From Vanilla planifolia (Eukaryota > Streptophyta > Magnoliopsida > Asparagales > Orchidaceae), in NCBI GenBank assembly GCA_023846275.1, contig JAIUJO010000145.1:1075001-1139000 (forward strand): DNA of 64,000 bases, in the 5' to 3' direction. Both the position numbers and the translations under genes were made by a program. The notes beneath the pieces are model-generated. The model saw nothing but the letters and a program-made list of their open reading frames with translations, was not told where the DNA came from and ran no database searches. The number at the start of each line of letters is the position of its first letter. Position 1 is the stretch's first letter. Below are positions 11,860-24,919 of the stretch, piece after piece.

Positions 11860-14400
11860 CAAAAATACAAAGGTAAACATTTTATGAGAAAGATTGATGA
11901 AGTAGTAAATGCTATAAAGTAAGATATAAGACAATACAGTCATCAAATCGGTAACCATACGAGTTGAAATTCTTGATAAGTGTTGTCTATTTGCTTAGTC
12001 ATTAATGACCAAAACAGTACGACTAAAGGAGATGATAAAGGTGCAAAGAATCCAAACAAAGTCTGTAATGATTTCAAATAAATAGTGAGTCTGATGTATT
12101 GTCGAACTAAGTCCATCAACTAAACTAATGCTGTTGTACTAGACTTTATATATGATTAATTAGGAGGATGTGTTGGCCAATGAGTCAAGGATTCTAGATG
12201 AAGATGCCATATTCAATTTACTTTAACAAAAGTAGCCATAATGGTGTGAACCTTTCTTTTACATTTTAGCTTCAATCGAGTTCATGTTTCATTGGAATAT
12301 ATTTGAATCGGTTAGATTTGCGTTATTGTTTAAACAAAAAAATCATGATCTTAGATATGAGAAGAATGGTTATCACTTTTCAAAAATAAGAGATTCTATC
12401 AACATTGGCTTCCATGCTATAGAATGAGCCACATCAAATAGGTTCACTCATTTCTTTTGGAATATATTAAGTTGACATGAGTTATATGAGCACTAAGTTC
12501 TTTACCAAAATTAATTTCTTAAGCTGAATTAAAAGTTATATGATACAATCTAGTGATTTTCCACGATTTTAGTTCATTCATTTTAGCCCCAAATGCCTAG
12601 TAATTTCCATAGGAACAAATCAAAGTCAACTTATTGATTTTGTGAAAGAAGTTCATAGATTTGATTATGGAGGAATTAGTTCGATGGCATTCCTTATGAC
12701 CACCATATCAACATCTATTTTCAACAAACTTAATTAAAAATTCACAAATTTTTAATTTTCAAACTTAAAACCTCCATATGAACATAATTGTTAGGTATTT
12801 AAACCGACAAGTTTGTTACTACGTTACCTTCCCTAAATATGCATTAGATTTAAACTACTTTGCAATGAAATTCTTTCATTCTATTTAATAGAGTTAAGAT
12901 ACAACATGGGATTCCAGAGCTTTTAAGCAATGTTATAGGTATTGATTAATTGTTTGACTCTATAATGATGTCTACGTAACCCGAAATTACCACAGATGTT
13001 TAAACCAAATAGTATTTCCATGGCTTCAACTTATATATCTTTTTTGGTACTATGTAAATTGACAGTGCTTTAATAGCTCTACCAAGTAGCCTCCAATCAC
13101 ACAAACATAGCTTATAAGGCTTTGACTCCCTCTAATAAATCCATTAGAATTAAATTTGACTAAATTCACTAATAAGAGAGTCCATTAAATAGCTTTCTAT
13201 TATTCAATTGATCTTAAAAAATAAAGGAAATAATTCATATTTTACCATTTGAGCTTTTTTTAAACCCCTTTATGTAATTAGACAACATTTTGGAAATTGC
13301 ATAAGTATTATGTTGAACTCTATCAGGTAGTAGGGAATATTTGATAATTTAATTCGTTTGAATTTATATCTTTTAGATATTTTAGCATGTGACCGATGGT
13401 AGAGTACTAAATCCATTAACAGCTATTGAGTTTGTGTGACTACAATTCCACCATTGTAGAAGTAGTTCATGAATCATGATGTTGGGTTTATTTAATGTCA
13501 AGATTCAATGCAAATGGGTTTCATAACATTCATTTGAGTCCTTATATATACAAAAAGGGCTTTTGTCTATAAATTGAAATTCAACTTCCTCAAGTTGTTA
13601 TCAAAAGTTAATTAGTTATTTAGGATTCCTCACATAAGTAGAGAATTTTTGGAAGTTTGACAATTATTCCACATTATTTTTTATGACTTATGAGTAAGGC
13701 AATTAATCTCCTCTAAGCCAATCCTATCTTAAATTGATAGTGAACTTACCATCCTTTGTGAGAGTCTTATAATTATTGCTATCTTTATCTTTTTTGTTCC
13801 AAGTATTGTGAAATACAAAATTGTGATAGTTATTCACTTTATCTGATTCCAAGTGATTGATCATGCTCCATAACATTGTTTATTAGGGAAATTACATCTC
13901 ATGTATCTAAAACAGATAATGTTTGAAGACCATCTAAAAAATATTTACATTATATGCATTGTTAAAATCCTTCGTTTTCATAAGCAGTAATCCAAACATT
14001 TCATAAAGGAAGCTAATCTTGTTCTAGCTATATAAATAATGCTTGCTCACGAAATTATTACCCCCCAAAGGAAACCATTTATCAAATTTTCTAGAAAATT
14101 AATAATATTATTGAAAAGATAAGATGTTAATAGATTAGAAACAACTATTATTTAGACATGACTAAGAAGTACTACCACCCATTGAAATTAATTTCCTTTT
14201 GCCTTTTTGTCAATCTAATGTTTGAAGTGGACCTCTTGTTTCTTACTTTCGAATAATGTTCTTTTGAGTTAAGGGATTGGAAGATAGTATCTTTCTCTGA
14301 TGGAGGAGCTCCTTGATGATGTTCTCCTTCTTGTGCTTCCTCTTTTTACATCTAATGAAGAAGATCCTTTATACATTAATAGATAACTTGATGTGCCTCA
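11860..14400. repeat. Repeat Z, copy 1 (partner at 39,740-42,430)
   Basis: About 2.5 kb aligning in the same orientation with 39,740-42,430. Matching landmarks in order are caaagaatccaaa-aaagtctgtaatgat, gcccCaaatgc-tagtaattt, ccaagtag-ctc-aatcacacaaaca, tctataaattgaaattcaact, and gaagatccttt-tacatta. There is no LTR, primer-binding site or named domain that I can identify. Similarity ends near 14,390, where the partner runs into a LINE remnant. Possible identities are the inside of a large non-autonomous element or a segmental duplication. Confidence 0.75.
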
Positions 14401-17060
14401 GAGATCCATTGTACAATAATAAAGGGTCATAATCAATCTACCTACTTTAACATCATAGAACATTTTTAGAACGTTAGTAGTGTTAATAACTTTCCAAAAT
14501 TAAATCAAACAAAAACAAATGTTATACGTTATTTTAAAAAGAATTGCCACTTCATAAAAAACTATTATCTCATTAAAACTTGAATATAGGAAGATTTTAG
14601 AGAAGTTGTTTTGTGAATCATCAATCAATTTGAAACAACTTGAGCAACAATAGTGCAAGTAGTGAAGTGGCTCCCTCTACTCATGATGTAGATGTAGTTA
14701 AATATCACTGGTGAGAACGTAAATGCCAATTGTAGTGTTGTGGTAGTTGGAATTATTTGGAACTATTTAGAAGAACACAGCTTAGAAACTTTTCATATTG
14801 AAATAAATCAAATGATACATGAAGTCAAGATAATGACAATAATTAGGGGTATAAATTATATAGTTAATTGCAATTTAGTAATTTATACATTTTAGCAGAT
14901 TGTAGTGTTTTATTTATTACATTCCAATGTAAGAAAAAGATATCATTTTAGTTAGCAAATTGTATGTCATAGTAAGGAAAAGAGTTTATTAGACATACAA
15001 TAGAGCTTAGTTTACAAAGAAAGCAATAAAGTGGGCATATCTTTATCTAAATCAACTACAATAAAAAATTCAACTCACATATGATATGGACAATCAATTA
15101 TTAATAAAGCAAAGTTATTAATATGGGTAAAATACAACCTCCATGCATCCTATTATCATAAATGATATGACATTTAAATGTTGAATATGTTTCCTATCGA
15201 TACATTGGTAGAATTAGCTATTTTTGGTTTCTACATATTTTATACAGCATAAATATTGTTTTCTTAAGAAAGGGACTTATACTTCTGAGAGATACTGTTC
15301 ATGTGCATTGAAAATGACGACATCAAAAAGTTGAAAAGCTGTTGGCGGTGAACTCTTTTCATCATTGTGCATGATTTCCTCAAAACAACATTAATAATTA
15401 ATGGATCAAAAATGTGCATAACGAAGTAATATTATCAAACTACCATACTATAACGATGCAACACCTCTGCAAATCATAACACTATGTAAGAAAAAATTGG
15501 CCATCCTCGTGATATACCATGTTTGGATACTCAGACAAGTTCGAAGGTCATCAATGAATTGTGCAAATTAGACTAACATGGTCTATGCCTATTATATTAT
15601 CATCCATTTGTGCTTCATTGTCACTAGTATTGTTCATCTTGTTATGCAGTTGTATTATGGAAATTTATTTACTAAGAAGAATAATAAATATAATATTCCA
15701 TTGTGAGTGTAGGCAATGCAACTCAAGTCTTATACTAAATGGATTCAATTTATATTTGCATCAGACTAATATGATTAGCACTGTTCACAATGGTTCAAAA
15801 ATACCATTTCAATGACATGAATATGCACATCAGACATATATAAAAATTCGCATGAGTGCAACAACAAGAATGTTATCTTTAAATCAGAGATATGATGCTT
15901 ACCAACTTCCTTGGTTGTAATGGATTATTCACCAATTTGGTTGACAACATCAGAAACTTTCCTTTCACATGTCCTATTAAATAGTTAGAAAAAAAATAGA
16001 ATAGTTTATAAGGAAATCTATAATACATTTATTGGATGAGTAAAGAAACTGAATTGTGCCAAATATAATTTAATGTTGTGTTAATGAATATCAAAGTTAG
16101 GAATGAAAATGATATTTTAGGTATTTAAGTTTGTGATAATCCCAATTTATGATGTGTCATGGGGTACCACTACTAACAAGAAATCCTAAACATGAATATT
16201 TAAAGTATCTTATCTAGAAAATGATGAACAAAGATGTGATTTGGGCTATTGGATCCTTTGTTCCTTATTCGAAGGTTATTAGGATTAATGTAATATTTAA
16301 CACCAACCATATATACACTCTTAGTGACACCATGGTCCAAAGGGGGATTTTCAAAGAACTTGATTGTATAACTTGGGGTGGCTCACTTGAGAGTAATATA
16401 ATGCCCAATGATTTATGGTGCTTAGGACTTGAAGGAATAACGACATGACAAACAGCCATAATGGCAAAAAAATTTTAATTTAGAATGGCTAGGAGAAGTC
16501 TGTATAGTAGGACTTAAGAGGGAAGGAGACTATAAATTGTTTAACAAAAAAACATAGGTTGCAACTTACGATTGTGCACTCATGCAAATAAAAAAATGTT
16601 ATTTCTTAAATATTAATGCTAATAAAAAATAATCTTTCTTTGAGTTCCATAATAGGGTATTAAATCGATCATAATACTAAACCTAAAAGTCAAAAGAAAA
16701 ACTAAAAAATACTATTCTTATATAAAACGTACATGAATCATACAATGTGTTTGTACGAGTGAAAATATCATGGATAAATAATGCGAACCACTAAAACATT
16801 TATCAAAATAAAAAAAATTAGTAAACTAAAAAACTAAAAAAAATTAAGTAGTTAAACTCTTTTGTAATCATAAGATACATTGCCTACCTTAAATAAAAGC
16901 CACTAACAGAAACCTTATCTATCATGTGTTATTGTACTCTAAGTAAATCTTCATCAAGTTTAGTATTGATTTTATGATCTCTGCCGAACATCTAAATTCA
17001 TATTGCATAGTTGATGGATAAAATATCACTAAAACACTTATAAAAAGATAGCACTCATAA
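14400..17060. repeat. Repeat W, copy 1 (partner at 28,910-31,350)
   Basis: Aligns in the same orientation with 28,910-31,350. Landmarks in order are ggtcataatca, gatgta-atgtagttaaa-atca, tggtgaga, aatttatacatttta, ctactaac-agaaat-c-aaacatgaa, atgaa-aaagatgtga, and ctaaattcatatt-cata. Both copies carry a short minus-strand open frame at the same place (16,265-16,459 and 30,699-30,932) with shared residues HKSL-IIL and WL-LN-TL. No known family is recognised. Confidence 0.75.
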
Positions 17061-19090
17061 CTTGTGAAAGAGAATTACCAATCTAACTCAAAAATAAGTT
17101 GAAGAAAACATTCTAGTTTTGTTTTTTTATCAAATTTTATTAGATTTTTTTTTGCATCATTTTTATATTCTATTTTTAGCCCTATAAAGCATAGAATTAC
17201 GCTTCTTGGACATGCATGACCAAACGGGCAAGCTTCTTAGTAGTTTGTTTTCGTTGAACTCTTACAAAATATATTTTAGTTTGTTAGTAGATTCTTTTGG
17301 TATATGATCAAGTAGCTATTGATTGAATTAAGGTCACGCATTCGAATAACATGTATTACTTTGGAGTGAATTGAATTAGTTTCATTCATGCAATAGTTTT
17401 GCTAAAGCACTAAGCCTTTGTTTGTGTAGCTAGTTTCTGTATTTGAGGTGAGAATAAATTTGCTAAAGAGGAATATATAAAAAGAAAGGAGAATAATCAC
17501 CGGCAAATTTTGCCACAATTTTAATGATTATAATTGAAAGCTAAAATAACATTTATAGTCATAAATATTAGAAATCTTGGATAATCTAAATTGTTTACCA
17601 TTCATTGCATGAATCTGATGTGTTAAGTAATTTGTCTCTTATAGGTTAGAAAATAGAGGTAGAATCTTAAGTAGAAATGGATAATGGAATTGGAAAAATA
17701 TTTGTTATTTTGTTTTACTTAGGAAATTAATAGATTAGTAAAACTAATAGTTTTATGGAAATTAAATCACACTCACTACTTTTGCACTAGATAGATGAAG
17801 AAAAATCATTAGTCTCATATCTACATTAAAGCTTTTTGAATGAAAATTTGAATCAAGAATTCCTAATAAACTATGTATATAAGTTGTGGTTCATTTCAAG
17901 GTAAGGATGTTGATCTAGTAAATTTTATTATCTATTCTGCCTACTTAATGTTTGCTACAATGAGGGGAATAAACAATGATATCATGTTCCCATGGCACTA
18001 TGCTCATGTTGAAACCATTAATTTTAGTTTATGGAGCTATAAATATTCACAATTAGTTTTCAATTTTTTACTTCGATGACAACCAAATTACCCTAATACT
18101 TAACTATTGGATGTAGTTTTATTGCTTAAGAATTTATTAAACAAGATGTAGGTCAACAACAAGGAAATAAAAATAGAAGAATTAGTCAATTATAGTGCTA
18201 CTATACTGTAGCATATATAATAAGATAATAATAAAAATTACATATGAAATTGATACTCTCATCTACTTTCACAATCAAAATTATCTCCTAGATTTTTTGT
18301 ATTATAAGAATTTTCTTGTAAGGAACTCTTTGCATCCACCACACCTTACATGGGCTACAAGTTATTTCACAATTTTATGTTTACCCCCATATTGGCTAAA
18401 TGAACACCAACAACGACCCTACTTATATTGTGAACTATTGCATGTGTTTCAGTATATCATTTGAGATGGAAAAATATGTTTATTATTGTAAAACTTATTT
18501 AACTACGTCACTTATTCCTCAAAACATGGGCACAACATAGGGATTGACTCCTACATTATAAGAATAGCTCATTATTAGTACCAAAAGTATCCTAGATGGA
18601 AAAATTTTAATGTAAATCTTTTAATGACTTTTTACTCAATTCAATTTTGCTATATTTACCATAAAGGGAACACTGCTTTGGATTGATGGCAAACTTTAGT
18701 CTACATAATGACTTTCTGTGAGACTAAGGCATGCCCCTTCCTAATTGTGCTTGTATGTTTTTGTTGTATTGTTATTTGTTTGAACATCCATGATGTAATA
18801 TTAGTACAAGCTTTAGCAATAGTTTTTTTTTAAAAATGCTAAGAGGAAGAGCACTTAGACTAGCCTAAAAATGTATAATGGCACAAAAAGTAGAGATAAG
18901 AAACCTAAAACATAAGAACACATCCAGACATCCACACCCACAAGGATCAAGCAAATAAAAGAAAGCTAGTCATAGTTACATATGAATGTTACATTTCTCT
19001 CTAGTTACATTGGTCGATTTATATGGACATAAATTTTTTAGACCAACAATCTTTCCATATCAACACAATAAGGGCTCAAACCTATGACAT
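17061..19090. other. No recognised feature
   Basis: AT-rich sequence with short chance open frames only. It lies inside the side on which the interior of the element marked by the PBS at 19,091 should extend, but I could not read gag or pol in it. Confidence 0.45.
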
Positions 19091-19104
19091 AGCATCTAAT
19101 ACCA
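19091..19104 (-). other. Primer-binding site of an otherwise unrecognised LTR element
   Basis: The plus strand reads agcatctaatacca, complementary to a slightly decayed tggtatcagagct site for initiator tRNA-Met. It is preceded by gggctcaaacctatgacat, the complement of the ...atgggttcgaaccc-like context that commonly follows this site in plant LTR elements. The orientation implies a 5' LTR starting near 19,105 to the right and an interior to the left. Neither has a partner in the window, so the element is truncated or too decayed to read. Confidence 0.6.
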
Positions 19105-20675
19105 CTATCATCTTAGAATTTGTGGAATTGAGCATCAAAGTTCTTACATTATGCTTATTGTGTCTCCTATGCCAAATCATTCAATCCGTAAATAGTAATG
19201 TTTAGCCTTGGAGTTATCTTTTTTGATCTCCCTCCTTTGGCATGATTGTACTCTTCGAGAAATGTTGATCCAGGTCGACATTTGAATTTAAAAAAAAATT
19301 CATTTCTTGTATGTGATATTTCATGATTATGTTTTAGAATTCAATTAACCTCTTAACAGTTCAAAGTTGCACACTTATAGTTTCTCAATAGTGGTGTTTT
19401 AGGAGTATTGATATTAAAAAAGCCACTAAGATTGCACCTAGTGAACTTATCAACCAAGTTACATAAGGAAGATTTCGTTTCTCTGTAGTCTTCTACTATA
19501 TCAATATTATACTAGCAATACTAAATCATCTTACCATTATATAGATTCCTCACTCATAGATCATCTACAATTGTAGTTTAAGAGAAGTAAAAAGTTATGG
19601 GTCAATTGCTTTAAACTTTTGCTCAGTCGAGAAAGGTTCCAGAGCCCTTGACCAAGCCTTCCCATTAAGCCTTAAGGCATACATTAGGTAAATTTTTTTG
19701 TTACAAGTTTTAACAATTATGCTTTAGAAAACTGGTAGAAAATTACAAAATTTTTAGAGCCCATCACATATAATAGATTTTAGAGCTATTGCAGTATTAG
19801 TATTCTAGTAATTATTATAACATCTTAGGGTATTTATCATGGTATGCACTAGTTCTTAAAAATAATTAATCAATTTTCTAAGTCAAACATGAATTCAACA
19901 ATCATCATAATACAACATAAATAACTACTTTATCATTGATTCAATTATGAAAACACATGTTCATGTGCACCTTCATTTGATTTAGGTATTGTTATGAAAT
20001 ATAATTGTAATAGCCCTCTTAATAAGATCCTAAAAATAAAATAATGTTTATATACCAATTATTCTGTTTGAACCCACACACATTTGTATTTTATATCATA
20101 GCATTGAGGTATATCCCAGCATTATCCATATAGAGGAGTTCACCAATGAATGTGCCTCTTTCTATTCATGAGCTAACTGATCCTTCATCACCTTTCCAAG
20201 ATCATGCTTTTAATTCTTTTCCCTAGTTCTTCATCACTTAGCTCTTCATAACGCCCAAGGAAAAAACAAATAATTTCTTATATAGCAAGCTCGCCAAATC
20301 TCCTAAAGATAGTGTGCCTAAAGATAACATTAGTTAAAGATATGGCTTACTTAATTCACTTCCCAATACCTTGAAACTCAAGGGAAGATTGATATTTTGA
20401 GCTTTCCTTGGTGTCCCTTATCTTCCTAGATTTTAGGCATCTAAGTGAATTCACACCTAAATGAAAATTGACTATGTTGCTTGTTCCTCTAAAGCAATTT
20501 CCTTCTTAGTTCATTCATGGAATGATTTTCAAAAGATATTGCTGCCCAAAAGGTTTTTGAATGAGACTTAGCATTCTCTATAAAGCGTTTTAGCTCAAAT
20601 TTATGGACAACAAGAATCTAGTCATCCTCTATTCCTAAAATAAAAAGTGAATTGATGCCAAATGAGTTGAAAAAA
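19105..20675. other. Possible LTR sequence, otherwise unrecognised
   Basis: Starting just after the primer-binding site, this could hold the 5' LTR of that element. No second copy is seen in the window, so its edges cannot be set. No coding signal was found. Confidence 0.35.
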
Positions 20676-22300
20676 TGGTAATGAGCACCAAGAGATTAAT
20701 CTACAAACAATAAGGATATAACAAAATAACAAGATAAACACAAGAAACCAAAAATTGCAACACACAAGAGTAACCCATCTAGGGCAATCTTAATGAAGAG
20801 GGGACCTAAAGCAACACAAGGTCACATTATATGCTAGGCTAGTTACCTTATTATTGACACAGAGATGGTGTACTAGGAAAGGTGATTTATATAACTGTCT
20901 TTGTGATAATGAAAGAAGAAAGTAAAGGCAAGATGGTAGCTGATTGAGAGCATAAAAAAACTTTACTAAGTTTTACAAAAAAAGCCTTAAGTAACAAAGT
21001 AACTATATGTAAGTTTATTTTAAACACTTATGAAAAAAAAATTCAACAGGGTATTGAATGCAAAAAAAGTAGGACTAGAAATTTTAGAAAATATTAACAA
21101 ATGAAGTGGAAAGGGATGACAAAGGGAATAAAAAATGTTGTTTAAAAAAAAAGGGAATAAAAGTGAACTAAATTGGAATCAAAAAATTGAAAGAAACAAC
21201 ATAAGGAAAGGAACCATTGTGTTGCTATAGTTGGAAAGTGATGTCATATAATCATAGGTAAATTTGTGTGGTATGTCATCGTTTGAACCTTTCTCTACTC
21301 ACAAAATTAATTCACTAAAAAGTCATATTGTTAGGCTTTTGTTAAAATCAAAAATAGACCTCAACCAAACACAATGGAATAATGGAAACCTTGGTCATAC
21401 AATGACCATCCATTTTGAAGGATAAGCCTTCCATTTTATCAAAACTCAAGAACAATATAAGAAAAATAAAGAAAGAAGTAAAATTCAAATTTGGTGGACA
21501 AAAGCTATTTCCATATAGATTTCTAAGAAATTGCCATTTCATTTTAAAAAACACTATTTTCTGTAAGCTATTCACAAAACTTATGGTCAAAATAAATTTC
21601 AAAACAACTTTTTAAAGAGTGATCATTTTGGACCAAAAGTTATGTGATCAAAGCTATTGCTAAGTAGTTTTATAAAAAAGCTACTTTTTTTTGTTTCAAT
21701 CTTTCCATGTTTACTTAGGCCCTTGTAGTTTTGATCATGGTCAACATGTCATGGATTTTGTCATTGTGTTTTGTGCGAATGAGCTGCACATTGGGTCAGT
21801 GAATCAATAAGATATCGATAATGTCCAAGGTCTTATTTGGATATTCATGTTGCAGACTATGTTAGTGGGGCCACTGTGGTGTTCATGTTACCACATGTTA
21901 CATCTACTTTAATGTATCACAGAGTAGGTAGTTGGGTACGTTTTCCATTAATTGTCTAAGATTGTTCACAAGGCACACGATCTTTACTGTTGTTGGGTCA
22001 ATCTAGAAAGTTGCTACTCCCTAATGGATATTGGTGCAATCATGGGTTATGTAAACACGTGCATGGGACTGAGCATAAATGACCCATTCACTAATCTATT
22101 TCGATGTAGAGTAGTCCATGTCAGCATCTAGTCTAATTGAGTAAAATCAATGATGAGTTATAGGGGCAACAACGAATGATGAAATAAATAGAAATGGGTA
22201 AATCGGCAATTTTTTGTTTCTTTAATTCATTCATGATGTGAATTTTGAGCATAAATAATGTTTTAGGCTCCATTTTGACATAACACATGAGGAATAGATA
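20676..22300 (-). repeat. EL2 left LTR (3' LTR on the minus strand)
   Basis: Starts tggtaatgag, matching tgtaatgaac at 26,087. The first 600 bp match the right LTR and 49,880-50,400. The rest (21,340-22,300) matches 50,500-51,440 through ataatggaaac, ggccattt/ggaccatc, ttccattttac, the aaaagttat tracts and ttttaggc. An LTR of about 1.6 kb is therefore supported by two other partial copies. Confidence 0.75.
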
Positions 22301-22429
22301 GTTTGATTGTCTAGAATTGCGGATACATGTCTTACTAGCCTTTAGGTAATAAAACTCTTCACTAATGTTTTCTCAAATTTCATTGAAGTAGAGGAGTTTC
22401 ATATCTAATGAGTTGCCTACTCTAGATTA

Positions 22430-22610
22430 CTTCTCATAAATCTCTAATGTGTCAAGGTTTTGTCTCTATGACTCTTCCATTATGATCAAAGTATCCTTAT
22501 TTTCTTGCTAACCTTTCCAATGAAGAAGATACTTTTGATAACTCTAACATTTTGTTTGTTAAGTATTCTCATCCATTACTCCTTGAATCTTCTTTCTCTT
22601 TTCACCATGA
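22430..22610 (-). pseudogene. EL2 chromodomain remnant
   Basis: Chromodomains at the integrase C-terminus bind methylated histone tails and steer chromovirus integration to heterochromatin. On the minus strand one frame reads SYQKYLLHWKG and then, after a stop, DTLIMEES and NLDTLEIYEK. This matches the Y-x-x-Y-L-V-K-W-K-G ... x-T-W-x-x-E ... L-x-x-Y-x pattern. The second aromatic position (the Trp of TW) reads Leu. At least three in-frame stops are present. The gene ends close to the left LTR, as in other chromoviruses. Confidence 0.78.
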
Positions 22611-22689
22611 TGGGTTAGTAAGCATTCAAGTAAGTGGTCACTCTCAAGGTGTGTGGTTTTTTACTCAAACAACACACTAGAAATCATGA

Positions 22690-23100
22690 CAGACTCCTTT
22701 TGTGAGCTACTAAATTTGAGATATTGAAGGTATTGCTAATGTCATAATCTTTTAGGAGCTACACAATGTATGCATTTGGTCCAATCGTTTTTAAGATATC
22801 AAATAGATGGACTACTCTTACATTAACTTCTATGAAGCTCATAGACGAAACCATTCAGACTTTATCCTGATCATCAAGAATTCTTTATGGTTGTGGTGCA
22901 CGTTGGCCATTTTGTTCTACTACGCATTACAAATATTTATTATTTCCAAAATATGCTCATGAAACTACCTTATTAAAAAACATTTATATTTGTGCTTGAG
23001 TAGGTAATAGGATTAGGTCGAATAGGTTAAAAAGGTTCATACTAAATTATTTATTTTTTGTCCTACCAACACCATAATTGATTTCTTAGGCTATGATTTA
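22690..23100 (-). pseudogene. EL2 integrase C-terminal remnant
   Basis: On the minus strand the closing part of integrase is readable: FDILKTIGPNAYIV, a stop, then DYDISNTFNISNLVAH at about 22,690-22,800. This matches the gypsy pattern G-P-F-K-I-L-K-x-I-G-P-N-A-Y ... I-S-S-T-F-N-x-x-D-L-V-A-Y. Upstream, HKEF and VMIRIKSEWF-like pieces near 22,870-22,900 and a FDLILLP piece near 23,010 fit the region after the catalytic core. The core itself (D,D,E) is not found, so this is a partial domain. Confidence 0.8.
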
Positions 23101-23339
23101 TTAACTCGATTTGATTAAAAGCTAGTGGTGATAGGAAAATGAGAATTTTAACTTTGTTTGCAAAAGATGCAAAATGGTTTTACAAAAATAAAAAGTGAAA
23201 CAAACATCCTTATTAGTGATTGTGATCTTGAGCATCTCATTAAACTTAGACACATTGTCAAACATAGTGTGGAGGTTGATGCATAAATTCTTGAGTTATT
23301 GCTTCATTGACTTTTACAAATGATTTCTTAGTTCTAATG

Positions 23340-24250
23340 TTTCATTCAAAATTTCACTTACCAAAATGATCAGTTATTGGGGTTGTGATGATAACAAAAT
23401 TATTAGTGAATTTTCTTTGGAAGAGTATTAGGCCATTAAAACTCTTAAAATCATGGATTGATTAAGGTGTTGGTTAATCAATCATAGACTTAATCTTTTC
23501 ATACTAAGATGATACATCATCTTTAAGGGTTTGAAGCCTAAAAATTTAACATGATAAGAAACAAATGCCCACATTTTATTTTGGGTGGAGGTGTCAACCC
23601 TAAGCATTGAACAAATCTTTTTTTAAGGTGCTCTAATTTATGTTCAATGGTACAATAAAATTTCAAGATGTCGTTAAAGTAAAGTATCACAAACTTTCCT
23701 AATTAGAATATTTGTGTTGTTATTCTATAATTATGCTTGTTGTCTTAAAATATTGTGAAGGGAATGACTAACCACTTTTATAAACTATCCCATGTTTTGA
23801 AGGTGTTTTTTCACTCATCCTATTACTAAATTCTATCTTAGTGCTTTCTACTTTTTAAATTGATTTTGGAAAAAGTAGTGGCTCCATTAATTTGGTTAAA
23901 CAGTTCATCAAAGCGAGGGATAAGGAACCTATACTTCCCATCATTTTGCTAAGTCCACTACTATCAATACGGATTCTCCATGAACCATCCTTCTTTGGGG
24001 TATGTGGGAATGGAACAACACATGGAATTTAACTTTCTCAAGAGGATCATTTTTCTAATAACCCTTGCACTTGTTAAGTGAGTTCTTATTGTTTACAATG
24101 ATTTGTCTTATAACGTTGCAAATTTAGTAAGCTAGCACCTCTTATAAGGTCCATAGCATATTGGAGGTCATGAAAAGGTGGCAAACATTAGAGTTCATTT
24201 ATAAAAATTTTAGGAAATGTAAATAAATTGGTCTTTACTGTGGCAGGTAT
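23340..24250 (-). pseudogene. EL2 reverse transcriptase and connection remnant
   Basis: The RT blocks on the minus strand run LQYAMDLIRGASLLNLQRY near 24,130-24,170, then QVQGLLEK and, about 60 bp further on, TPKKDGSWRI near 24,000. Next come KYRFLIPRFDELFNQINGA, FKTWDSLYKWLVIPF and KFVILYFNDILKFY. The catalytic box at 23,670-23,681 is YFND, so one of the two aspartates has become Asn while the surrounding block is excellent. A connection region follows (EHKLEHLKK and on to about 23,350). RNase H should come next but is absent. Stops and frameshifts are fewer than in EL1 RT. Confidence 0.88.
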
Positions 24251-24919
24251 TATTATATAAGCTACCATTATGGCTTCAATGAAAGTTCTATCGATAATTA
24301 TTTTTCTACTTTACCATAACACAAAAATAATATTTACTTATTTGGGGTATTGGGTGCTTTTTGATAGGCTGGACATGATCTTTAGGTGTTGAAGGGCTTA
24401 TGTTAAATTTCTAGTCATGATGTATAAAATTGAAAGTGTTGGCTTTGCTGGCAATAATGGTATCATTGTTATATAACCATGGTCATAATAAAATAATACT
24501 TGATATTTTCATAAGAAGAACATGACATAAAATATCTTCCAAATTATTGGCTAAATTTAATTGGTATACTTCATTTTTTCTTAAGACAAATATTTTAAAA
24601 ATAAATGACATAATGTATGGCTTTTGGTAGTGAATTATCCAATGTCTGAGGCATGCTACACCATTTATCAAAATTGCATTATTGCTACTACAACTTTATA
24701 TGATGACCTTACAAACGTTTTCTTTAAGCATGAAAAAGATATGAAAATTTGTGGTATGTCTTCAATCTTCACTTCCCTTTGGTATGGTGAAGGGGCTTCT
24801 CATGACTGCAATGGTCTCGTGTTATCGATGTTGTTCTCTCAATCTTGTCCAAGTATTCAATGGCTAAGTAGGATTAGGAAGCATATCCTTTGATCTCTTA
24901 TTCTATATCGGTGCTCAAT
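24251..24919 (-). other. EL2 expected protease region, not resolved
   Basis: Lies between the gag knuckle and RT on the minus strand. The length is suitable for the aspartic protease, but I could not identify its active-site triad. Short plus-strand open frames here are shadows. Confidence 0.4.

Noticed and set aside
11860..17060. Z-W considered as a CACTA, MULE or Helitron element
   Set aside because: No terminal CACTA or TC...CTAG-type ends and no transposase or Rep/helicase motifs could be read in any frame.
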